Of a stretch of 15,514 bases of DNA, positions 9,703 through 15,514 are shown piece by piece. A model generated the notes under the pieces. That model was not told the DNA's origin. It saw only the letters and a list, made by a program, of their open reading frames with translations, and did no database searches. Position 1 is the stretch's first letter; every line of letters starts with the position of its first letter. This stretch comes from Pseudomonadota bacterium (GTDB taxonomy: Bacteria > Pseudomonadota > Gammaproteobacteria > Burkholderiales > Gallionellaceae), in assembly GCA_021822115.1 (NCBI GenBank), contig JAJZSA010000060.1, forward strand, positions 1 through 15,514, read 5' to 3'. The translations under genes were made by a program, and so were the position numbers.

Positions 9703-10503
9703 ATGAAGATCACCCGCTTCACCGGCGTCGCCCCGCTCAAGCGCAAACTCGACCGCCATCCCGTATATGGCGCGGTGCAGGACATGGACAGCTTGCGCCG
9801 CTTCATGGAACACCATGTCTACTCGGTGTGGGATTTCATGTCGCTGCTGAAATACCTGCAACGCCATCTGGCCGACACCCAGGTGCCGTGGATGCCCACC
9901 GGCGATGCCGAGGTCACTGCCGCCCAGCGCTTCATCAACGAGATCGTGCTGGGCGAAGAGACCGATGACGGCTTGCCTGATGCGAAGGGCAAGCCCACCT
10001 ACATCAGCCATTTCGACCTCTACCTCGGCGCGATGGAGGAAGTCGGCGCGGACACACGCCCGGTCAAAGCCTTCCTGCGCTCGGTGCAGCGCAACGGCAT
10101 CGAGAAAGCATTGCAGACCGCAAAGATCCCCGAACCAGCGCGCGCCTTCATGCAGACCACCTTCGGCTTCATCGCCAGCGACAAGCCGCATCTGGTGGCC
10201 GCCGCCTTCGCGCTCGGGCGCGAGCAGGTCATCCCCGGCATGTTCCGCGCGCTGATCGCCGACATGAAGATCAGCAAGCGCAAGGCGCCGCTGTTCCACT
10301 ATTACCTGGAGCGACACATCCACCTCGACGACGAGTTGCATGGCCCGCTGTCGTTGCGCCTGCTGAATCACTTGTGCGCCGGTAGCGACGCCAAGCTGCG
10401 CGCGGCGTCCAAGGCCGGCTGTGCCGCCATCGAGGCGCGCATCGCCTTCTGGGATGGCGTACGTGCCGCCCTGCCGACCCAATCGAAGAAACGGAGCACA
10501 TGA
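9703..10503 (+). CDS. DUF3050 protein, heme-oxygenase-like fold, possible metal-dependent oxygenase
   Basis: A 266-residue, mostly helical protein that I recognise as the DUF3050 family of the heme-oxygenase-like superfamily. No function is established. The N-terminal part has [10 protein letters not shown] and [17 protein letters not shown] (Glu36, His37, His38). Later come NEIVLGEE (Glu80), [11 protein letters not shown] (His103, Asp105) and [14 protein letters not shown] (Glu203, His205, Asp209, His213). Glu, His and a DxxxH motif on separate helices resemble the ligand pattern of heme-oxygenase-like diiron oxidases, so metal binding is plausible but inferred. It sits between gatA and gatB, joined at both ends: it starts at ATG 9703 (or GTG 9697, overlapping the gatA stop), and its TGA overlaps the gatB ATG. 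No link to tRNA amidation is known to me. Confidence 0.82.
   Translation: MKITRFTGVAPLKRKLDRHPVYGAVQDMDSLRRFMEHHVYSVWDFMSLLKYLQRHLADTQVPWMPTGDAEVTAAQRFINEIVLGEETDDGLPDAKGKPTYISHFDLYLGAMEEVGADTRPVKAFLRSVQRNGIEKALQTAKIPEPARAFMQTTFGFIASDKPHLVAAAFALGREQVIPGMFRALIADMKISKRKAPLFHYYLERHIHLDDELHGPLSLRLLNHLCAGSDAKLRAASKAGCAAIEARIAFWDGVRAALPTQSKKRST
10493..10496 (+). promoter_or_regulatory. Shine-Dalgarno deciding the gatB start
   Basis: GGAG lies 6 nt before ATG 10503 but only 3 nt before the adjacent ATG at 10500. This favours the second ATG, which also gives the family's [10 protein letters not shown] beginning and a TGATG overlap with the preceding stop. Confidence 0.6.
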
Positions 10504-11948
10504 TGCAGTGGGAAATCGTCATCGGTCTGGAAGTGCATGCGCAACTTTCAACCAACAGCAAAATCTTCAGCGGCGCTTCCACCGCGTTCGGCGCGGAACC
10601 GAACACGCAGGCTGACGCCGTGAGTCTGGCGCTGCCCGGCGTGTTGCCGGTGCTGAACAAGGGCGCGGTCGAGCGCGCCATCAAGTTCGGCCTCGCCACC
10701 GGCGCGCACATCGCGCCACGCTCGGTGTTCGCACGCAAGAACTACTTCTACCCCGATCTGCCCAAGGGCTACCAGATCAGCCAGTTCGACCTGCCGGTGG
10801 TCGGCCAGGGCCAGTTGACCATCCAGGTGCCGGCGCAAGGCAAGCAACCCGCCTACGAGAAAGTGGTGCGCCTCACGCGCGCCCATCTGGAAGAGGACGC
10901 CGGCAAATCGCTGCACGAGGATTTCCACGGCATGACCGGCATCGACCTCAACCGCGCGGGTACGCCGCTGCTGGAGATCGTCTCCGAGCCAGACATGCGC
11001 AGCGCCGCCGAAGCAGTCGCCTACGCCAAGGCGCTGCACACGCTGGTGCAATGGATAGGCATCTGCGACGGCAACATGCAGGAAGGCTCGTTCCGCTGCG
11101 ACGCCAACGTCTCGGTGCACCAGCCCGGCACACCGTTCGGTACGCGCCGCGAGATCAAGAACCTGAACTCGTTCCGCTTCCTGGAACAGGCGATCAACTA
11201 CGAAGTGCAGCACCAGATCGCCACCCTGGAAGACGGCGGCAGCATCCAGCAGGCCACCGTGCTGTTCGATCCGGACACCGGCGAGACGCGCGTGATGCGC
11301 ACCAAGGAAGACGCGCACGACTACCGCTACTTCCCCGACCCCGACCTGCTGCCGCTGGAGATCAGCGAGGAATGGAAGCAACAGGTCGCGGCCACCCTGC
11401 CCGAACTGCCGCACACCAAACAGGTGCGCTATCAGGAACAAGGACTCTCGGCCTACGACGCCAGCGTGCTGACCAGTTCGCGCGCGATGGCGGATTTCTT
11501 CGAAGCCGCGCTGGCTGAAGCCCCCGGCCAGACCAAGATGTGCGCCAATTGGGTCATCGGCGAAGTCAGCGCGCAGCTGAACCGCGACAACCTCGACATC
11601 GCGCAATGCCCGATCAGCGCCGCACAACTGGGCGGCATCCTGAAGCGCATCGCCGACGGCACGGTATCCAACTCCGGCGCCAAGGAAGTGTTCCGCACCA
11701 TGTGGACGGAAGGCGGCGCGGCCGATGCCATCATCGAGGCCAAGGGACTGAAGCAGGTCTCGGATTCAGGTGCGATCGAAAAGATCATCGACGAGGTGCT
11801 CGCAGCGAACGCCGATAAGGTGGCCGAATATCGTTCCGGCAAGGACAAGCTGTTCGGCTTCTTCGTCGGCCAGGCGATGAAAGCCAGCAAGGGCCAGGCC
11901 AATCCGACGCAACTCAACGAGATACTAAAAATCAAACTTTCCGAGTAA
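10503..11948 (+). CDS. gatB: GatB, tRNA-binding kinase/transamidase subunit of Asp/Glu-tRNA amidotransferase
   Basis: 481 residues. The catalytic cradle domain (1 to about 290) carries [68 protein letters not shown] and EIKNLNSF, then [18 protein letters not shown]. The helical and YqeY-like tail domain (about 300-481) recognises the outer part of the tRNA. GatB phosphorylates the misacylated amino acid with ATP and accepts ammonia from GatA. ATG 10503 overlaps the DUF3050 stop as TGATG. Length and motifs are complete. It ends the gat transcript, unless the lipoprotein gene 22 nt downstream is co-transcribed. Confidence 0.97.
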   Translation: MQWEIVIGLEVHAQLSTNSKIFSGASTAFGAEPNTQADAVSLALPGVLPVLNKGAVERAIKFGLATGAHIAPRSVFARKNYFYPDLPKGYQISQFDLPVVGQGQLTIQVPAQGKQPAYEKVVRLTRAHLEEDAGKSLHEDFHGMTGIDLNRAGTPLLEIVSEPDMRSAAEAVAYAKALHTLVQWIGICDGNMQEGSFRCDANVSVHQPGTPFGTRREIKNLNSFRFLEQAINYEVQHQIATLEDGGSIQQATVLFDPDTGETRVMRTKEDAHDYRYFPDPDLLPLEISEEWKQQVAATLPELPHTKQVRYQEQGLSAYDASVLTSSRAMADFFEAALAEAPGQTKMCANWVIGEVSAQLNRDNLDIAQCPISAAQLGGILKRIADGTVSNSGAKEVFRTMWTEGGAADAIIEAKGLKQVSDSGAIEKIIDEVLAANADKVAEYRSGKDKLFGFFVGQAMKASKGQANPTQLNEILKIKLSE

Positions 11949-11957
11949 ATCATAAAC

Positions 11958-11963
11958 AGGAGA
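11958..11963 (+). promoter_or_regulatory. Ribosome binding site of the small lipoprotein gene
   Basis: AGGAGA lies 7 nt before ATG 11971, favouring this ATG over the in-frame TTG at 11965. It supports real translation of the short gene. Confidence 0.6.
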
Positions 11964-11970
11964 CTTGAGA

Positions 11971-12192
11971 ATGAGATATCTATTGATTATTGCTTACCTT
12001 ACCACTCTCTCCGCCTGCGGAACTCCCAGCATCTATAGCTCTGGACCTCGCTCTGTTGTCGTGAGCGCTTTTCTTAAAGATGAATCACAAGCACAAGCCG
12101 TCGCCGATGCTGAATGCAGAAAGTATGGTAGATATGCCCAATTGGCTGGGGTTATGGTTGGACACAAGCTCGCTTTTAACTGTGTACAGTAG
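11971..12192 (+). CDS. Small predicted lipoprotein of unknown function
   Basis: 73 residues. The first 16 form a lipoprotein signal: MRYL, a hydrophobic stretch, and lipobox LSAC with Cys16. The mature part is about 58 residues, with AQAVADAECRKYGRYAQL and two further cysteines at 49 and 71. The Ala-Cys-x-Lys-Tyr-Gly pattern recurs in small uncharacterised lipoproteins, but I cannot name a family. The ribosome site is good. The gene is about 47% GC by my count, well below the roughly 60% of its neighbours, and it overlaps the 3' end of the converging methyltransferase-like gene by 17 bp. This suggests a late arrival. Confidence 0.72.
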   Translation: MRYLLIIAYLTTLSACGTPSIYSSGPRSVVVSAFLKDESQAQAVADAECRKYGRYAQLAGVMVGHKLAFNCVQ

Positions 12193-12931
12193 TTTTGCTT
12201 AATCTATCACTTAAATTGACGTCGTATCGCATCACCCGGTAGAAGCCGCCGAAGCAGTATTCCACGTGCGGCTCGCCGGCCAGTGATTTGCCCTGTTTGC
12301 GCAAGGCCTCTGCCAGCTTGGCCGTCACGTCTTCCTGCCAGAATCCCGGCAAGAACGGTTCCAGTGTCCCCAATATCCAGCGTGTGAGCGGGAAGCGGTA
12401 CAGCGGATGCTGCCGCGGCGTCGCGGCGTATTCCGTCACCAGCACCGAACCGCCCGGCTTCAGCACGCGCGCCATCTCGTCGTACACATGCTGCCGCGCC
12501 TCGGGCGGCAATTCATGGAACAGGAAGAACAGGATCAACTGGTCGAAGGCGTCGTTGGCGTAGGCCAGTGTCTCGGCATTCATGCGCGACAGGTGGATGC
12601 GCTGCGCGATGTCCTGCGTCTTGCTGCGCGCCAGTTGCAACTGCCCCGCCGCCACGTCGCACAGATGCACTTCGTTGTCGGCATTGCGGAACAGCGACGG
12701 CGTGAGCTTGCCGTACACGCAGGTCAATTGCAGCAAGCGCGCGCCGGAACGTGCATCGACATGATGCAGCGTCTTGTGCAACAACTTCTCGTATTGCCCG
12801 AACAGGATGGCGTTGATGATGGGCTGATGATCGAAGAAGCGGATGCTCTTCTCCCACAAGTAGGCCCACCAATAATGGCGCGCCAGATATTCCGGCACCC
12901 CGCCCTGCATGAAGCGCCGGTAGATCGCCAT
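12176..12931 (-). CDS. RquA-like class I SAM-dependent methyltransferase-fold protein
   Basis: 251 residues from ATG 12931, which overlaps the SDR stop as TGATG. A GTG 51 codons upstream is open but lies inside the SDR gene. The N-terminal VPEYLARHYWWAY, the motif-I position LLQLTCVYGKLT (67-78, in place of a glycine-rich loop), CDVAAGQLQLARSK, FFLFHELP, LKPGGSVLV, HPLYR, LEPFLPGFWQED and FGGFYRV follow the layout I remember for RquA. That enzyme converts ubiquinone to rhodoquinone and uses SAM as amino donor. Differences such as EYAATPRQHPL where RquA has DYHxPxxxHPL make a paralogue possible, so no symbol is given. The last 15 residues are encoded by AT-rich DNA and look added. Confidence 0.72.
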   Translation of the reverse strand: MAIYRRFMQGGVPEYLARHYWWAYLWEKSIRFFDHQPIINAILFGQYEKLLHKTLHHVDARSGARLLQLTCVYGKLTPSLFRNADNEVHLCDVAAGQLQLARSKTQDIAQRIHLSRMNAETLAYANDAFDQLILFFLFHELPPEARQHVYDEMARVLKPGGSVLVTEYAATPRQHPLYRFPLTRWILGTLEPFLPGFWQEDVTAKLAEALRKQGKSLAGEPHVEYCFGGFYRVMRYDVNLSDRLSKTTVHS

Positions 12932-13689
12932 CAAGCTTGCGCGCGCGGCTTGTGCGGCGCTTTGGCGAACAGACGGTCGTACAGCCAGTTGGGCAACAGT
13001 TTGAGCAAGCGCCCGACGATGGCCATCTGCCAGGGCACCACCTTGAACGAACAGCCGCGTTCGATCACGCGTGCGATGCGGCACGCCGCATCGTCCGCCT
13101 CCAGCATGAACGGCATGGGATAGGGATTGATGTCGGTCATCGGCGTGCGGATATAACCGGGGCAGAGAGTCACCACCTTGACGCCGCTGCCATGCATCTC
13201 CAGCCGCAACGATTCCAGATAGGAGATGAACGCCGCCTTGGACGCGGAATAGGCGCCGGAACCAGGCAGTCCGCGGAATCCCGCCACGCTGGCGATGCCG
13301 ACCAGCCGACCGCGCCCGGCGGCGCGCATGACCTCGACGAATGGCTGGAAGGTATGCACCGCGCCCAGCACGTTGATCTCCATCACGCGGCGGAACACAT
13401 CGCCGTCTGCCGCATAACGCGTCAGCGTGCCGATGCTGACCCCTGCATTGGCGATGACGATGTCAGGCACGCCGGCGCGCGCGATGAAATCGTCTGCGGC
13501 AGCACGCAAGGCCGCCGCATCGCAGACGTCCGCAGGATAGACATGAACTTTTCCGGGATGGGCGGCCGCCAGTGCCTGCAAGGCGTCTTCGCGACGGGCG
13601 ATGACGGCCACGGTGGCGCCGCGCTCCAGATAATGGCGCGCCAGCGCGAGCCCCAGCCCGCCCGACGCGCCGGTGACGACGACGCGCAT
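12931..13689 (-). CDS. Short-chain dehydrogenase/reductase (SDR) family oxidoreductase
   Basis: 252 residues of classical SDR fold. Cofactor loop TGASGGLG is at 6-13, NAG at 81-83, and the tetrad Asn106, Ser134, Tyr147, Lys151 (YSASK) is complete. Arg32-Arg33 after the second strand favours NADPH, by family rule. PGYIRTPMT follows the catalytic core. The C-terminal part (MAIVGRLLKLLPNWLYDRLF) is amphipathic or hydrophobic and could touch the membrane. The substrate cannot be told. ATG 13689 overlaps the dsbA stop as TGATG, and the gene's own stop overlaps the next ATG in the same way, so three genes are translated as a coupled string. Confidence 0.9.
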   Translation of the reverse strand: MRVVVTGASGGLGLALARHYLERGATVAVIARREDALQALAAAHPGKVHVYPADVCDAAALRAAADDFIARAGVPDIVIANAGVSIGTLTRYAADGDVFRRVMEINVLGAVHTFQPFVEVMRAAGRGRLVGIASVAGFRGLPGSGAYSASKAAFISYLESLRLEMHGSGVKVVTLCPGYIRTPMTDINPYPMPFMLEADDAACRIARVIERGCSFKVVPWQMAIVGRLLKLLPNWLYDRLFAKAPHKPRAQA

Positions 13690-14318
13690 CAATGCTTGCC
13701 GGCGCGACGCTCCTTGCGGGCGATCTTGATCACTTCGTTCAGCACGCGGATGGTATCTGCCGGCTCCAGTCCGGTGATGATGTATTTGCCGTCCACCGCG
13801 ATAGTGGGCGTACCGCGCACGCCATAGGCGCGCACCAGCTGGTTGCTGCGCGCTACCTTGCCGGCCAGCGCGAAGGAGTTATAGGCAGCATCGAACTTGC
13901 CCGCATCCACACCGCGCTTGGCGACGAACGCGCGGATCTGCGCCTCGTCGCTCAGGTCGGTGCCCAGCACGTTCCAGGCCTGGAACAGGTCGTCGTGCAG
14001 CTTCGCGCGCATGCCCAGCGCGTCCAGTGCGTAGAAGGTGCGCGCCATCGGCTCCCACGAATCGCGGAAGATCACCGGCACGAACTCCAGTGCGACATCC
14101 TGCGGCATGGTCTTTTCCCAGCTGCTCAGCGGACCGTGCAGGTGGAAACAGTGCGAGCAGCCGTAGAAGAAGAATTCGAGCACTTCCACCTTGTCGCCGC
14201 TGCTGGTCGGTTGCGGCGTCGCCAGCACCTTGTAGTCGCGGCCGACCATGACTTCGGCGTGCAACGAGGTCATGCCGAGCAACAACATCAGTGCAAGGAA
14301 TCTACGCAGGGTCTTCAT
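13689..14318 (-). CDS. dsbA: DsbA-type periplasmic thiol:disulfide interchange protein
   Basis: 209 residues. A signal peptide (1 to about 21, ending SLHA) sends it to the periplasm. The thioredoxin-like domain with helical insertion shows EFFFYGCSHCFHLH, with active-site Cys54 and Cys57 in a CSHC motif (E. coli has CPHC), and the cis-proline loop RGTPTI with Thr170-Pro171. It oxidises cysteine pairs in exported proteins, normally being recharged by DsbB. ATG 14318 is preferred over GTG 14324, since the latter lies inside the GGAGGT ribosome site. It follows the SPOR gene by 15 nt. The argS-SPOR-dsbA order is familiar from betaproteobacteria. Confidence 0.93.
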   Translation of the reverse strand: MKTLRRFLALMLLLGMTSLHAEVMVGRDYKVLATPQPTSSGDKVEVLEFFFYGCSHCFHLHGPLSSWEKTMPQDVALEFVPVIFRDSWEPMARTFYALDALGMRAKLHDDLFQAWNVLGTDLSDEAQIRAFVAKRGVDAGKFDAAYNSFALAGKVARSNQLVRAYGVRGTPTIAVDGKYIITGLEPADTIRVLNEVIKIARKERRAGKH

Positions 14319-14322
14319 CTTC

Positions 14323-14328
14323 ACCTCC
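14323..14328 (-). promoter_or_regulatory. Shine-Dalgarno deciding the dsbA start
   Basis: GGAGGT on the minus strand overlaps the GTG at 14324 and stands at normal spacing from ATG 14318, so the ATG is the start. Confidence 0.7.
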
Positions 14329-14333
14329 AGTGG

Positions 14334-14903
14334 TTATTGAGCGCGCATCACCGCTGCGGTGGTGATGCCGTTGGCCTTGAGATTGTCGAGCGCACCGTTC
14401 GCCTCGCCTTGGCCCTTGTACGGACCGAGGCGCACGCGATGCCAGATGCCCTTGTCGGGGATGGCCACGCTCTGGATGCTGGCTTCGAAGCCGGCCAGCG
14501 CCAGGCGAGCCTTGAGTTTCTCCGCATCGCCCATGCTCTGGAACGCCGCCACCTGGATCAGATAGGGTGTGCTGTCCGCCGCCTTGGGAGTCGCGACCTT
14601 GGGTGCCGGTGTCGGCGCGGGGCGCGCCGCCGCTGCATCGTTCTTGTCGGGCAACACGCGATAGAACTCGAACTGCTGTTGCGCCGATGCGGTGGCCTGT
14701 TCGGGCTGCGGTGCAGGTTGCGGCGTCACCACTTGCGGCACCGGCTTGGGTTGTTCATGCGCGACCGAAGGCCGGCTGAAGGAGGCCGGGTTCTTCTGCA
14801 CCATGTACCAGGCGACGATGCCCGCGATGGACAAGCCGATCACCATTCCGAGGATCAGCGAGGCCAGCGCCTTCGATTTCTGTGCTCCACCTGCAGCAGC
14901 CAT
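14334..14903 (-). CDS. SPOR-domain membrane protein, FtsN-like
   Basis: 189 residues. A short cytoplasmic start with basic residues precedes one membrane helix (about 12-34). A Pro/Gln/Ala-rich periplasmic linker contains FEFYRVLPDKN (about 77-87), a block typical of betaproteobacterial FtsN-like proteins. The C-terminal SPOR domain (about 112-187) starts YLIQVAAFQSMGDAEKL and contains VRLGPYKGQGEA. SPOR domains bind glycan stripped of stem peptides at the septum, so a division role is likely. Whether it activates FtsWI as E. coli FtsN does is inference. It starts at ATG 14903 with AAGGA upstream, 18 nt after the argS stop. Confidence 0.87.
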   Translation of the reverse strand: MAAAGGAQKSKALASLILGMVIGLSIAGIVAWYMVQKNPASFSRPSVAHEQPKPVPQVVTPQPAPQPEQATASAQQQFEFYRVLPDKNDAAAARPAPTPAPKVATPKAADSTPYLIQVAAFQSMGDAEKLKARLALAGFEASIQSVAIPDKGIWHRVRLGPYKGQGEANGALDNLKANGITTAAVMRAQ

Positions 14904-14921
14904 GTCGTTCCTTTTTCCGGG

Positions 14922-15514
14922 TTACATCTGTTCGGGCGCTGTGACACCCAGCAACGCCAATCCGTTCCGTAGCACTTGTGCGATCGCCGCGATCAGCGCG
15001 AGGCGCGCCAGCTTGATGCGCTCGTCGTCCACCAGGAAGCGCGAGGCATTGTAATAGCTGTGGAAATCACCTGCAAAATCGCGCAGATAGACCGCGATCT
15101 GGTGCGGCGCGAGGTCGTGCGCGGCCTGTTCGATCACTTGCGGGAAGTCGATCATCTTCTGCAACAGCAGCTTCTCGTAGTCGCTGTCCAGCACGTCCAG
15201 CGCCACCTGATGCAAGGACTGGCGATCACCGCCCCAGTCGTGCAGCACCTTGTGGATGCGCGCATGCGCATACTGGATGTAATAGACCGGGTTGTCGTTG
15301 CTCTGCGACTTGGCCAGGTCGATGTCGAACACCAGTTGCGAATCGGGTGAGCGCGCGGCGAGGAAGTAGCGCGTGGCATCGCAGCCCACTTCGTCGATGA
15401 GGTCGCGCAGCGTGACATAGCTGCCGGCGCGCTTGGAGATCTTCACCTCTTCGCCGTTCTTCAGCACCGTCACCATCTGGTGCAGCACATAGTCGGGCCA
15501 GCCCTTGGGGATGC
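14922..15514 (-). CDS. argS: Arginyl-tRNA synthetase, C-terminal part (5' end outside window)
   Basis: 196 residues plus stop are visible, entering from the right edge. The segment begins just before the KMSKS-equivalent signature, here [17 protein letters not shown]. It continues with the class I catalytic remainder ([41 protein letters not shown]) and the DALR anticodon-binding helical domain, ending [11 protein letters not shown]. The enzyme attaches arginine to tRNA(Arg). The HIGH motif and N-terminal domain are outside the window. It heads the operon that continues into the SPOR, dsbA, SDR and RquA-like genes, though the operon may begin further right. Confidence 0.97.
   Translation of the reverse strand, partial: IPKGWPDYVLHQMVTVLKNGEEVKISKRAGSYVTLRDLIDEVGCDATRYFLAARSPDSQLVFDIDLAKSQSNDNPVYYIQYAHARIHKVLHDWGGDRQSLHQVALDVLDSDYEKLLLQKMIDFPQVIEQAAHDLAPHQIAVYLRDFAGDFHSYYNASRFLVDDERIKLARLALIAAIAQVLRNGLALLGVTAPEQM

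Noticed and set aside
12179..12190. ACTGT-GT-ACAGT inverted repeat at the converging ends of the lipoprotein and RquA-like genes as a terminator
   Set aside because: The 2-nt loop is too small for a stable hairpin, the arms are AT-rich, and no adequate stem plus T-run is formed.
12932..13084. Longer N-terminus for the RquA-like protein from a GTG-type start at 13084
   Set aside because: The extra 51 residues are an out-of-frame translation of the SDR gene, while ATG 12931 overlaps the SDR stop and gives a sensible N-terminus.

Overview
This is a chromosomal housekeeping segment from a GC-rich proteobacterium. Family content and gene order point to a betaproteobacterium: an mreBCD-mrdA-rodA-rlpA cell-elongation cluster, gatCAB, and an argS-SPOR protein-dsbA-SDR string. 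Gallionellaceae or a related Nitrosomonadales lineage is my guess, but nothing in the window proves the genus. There are no tRNA, rRNA, CRISPR, IS or phage features. Coding density is very high. The longest gene-free stretch is only about 127 bp (1009-1135), so no gap exceeds 300 bp.

Layout. At 1-263 (+) is the 3' end of an RlmI-type rRNA methyltransferase gene. It converges on a minus-strand pair of single-domain rhodaneses (282-1008), one with an N-terminal membrane/signal segment and one apparently cytoplasmic. In front of the pair is a promoter whose spacer and -10 are covered by an ATTAG-N6-CTAAT palindrome. Next comes a minus-strand elongasome operon read from 7875 down to 1136: mreB, mreC, mreD, mrdA (PBP2), rodA, rlpA and a DUF1304 membrane protein. 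Its genes overlap or nearly touch. It starts at a 79-bp divergent promoter region shared with the plus-strand gatC-gatA-DUF3050-gatB unit (7955-11948). A small AT-richer lipoprotein gene follows (11971-12192). It runs tail to tail into a minus-strand operon that enters from the right edge: argS (3' part), an FtsN-like SPOR protein, a DsbA-type thioredoxin-fold protein, an SDR oxidoreductase, and an RquA-like SAM-binding protein.

How the genes work together. MreB/C/D, PBP2 and RodA form the machinery for lateral wall synthesis. RlpA and the FtsN-like protein carry SPOR domains that recognise denuded glycan at septa. GatCAB amidates mischarged Glu-tRNA(Gln) and/or Asp-tRNA(Asn), and ArgS charges tRNA(Arg). 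DsbA introduces periplasmic disulfides. The rhodaneses handle sulfane sulfur.

The least ordinary items are: a heme-oxygenase-fold DUF3050 protein with a plausible diiron ligand set, coupled between gatA and gatB; the RquA-like protein with an unorthodox SAM motif and an AT-rich C-terminal tail; and the palindromic operator of the rhodanese pair. I did not find an obviously new multi-gene system. These are candidate leads within a mostly conventional region.
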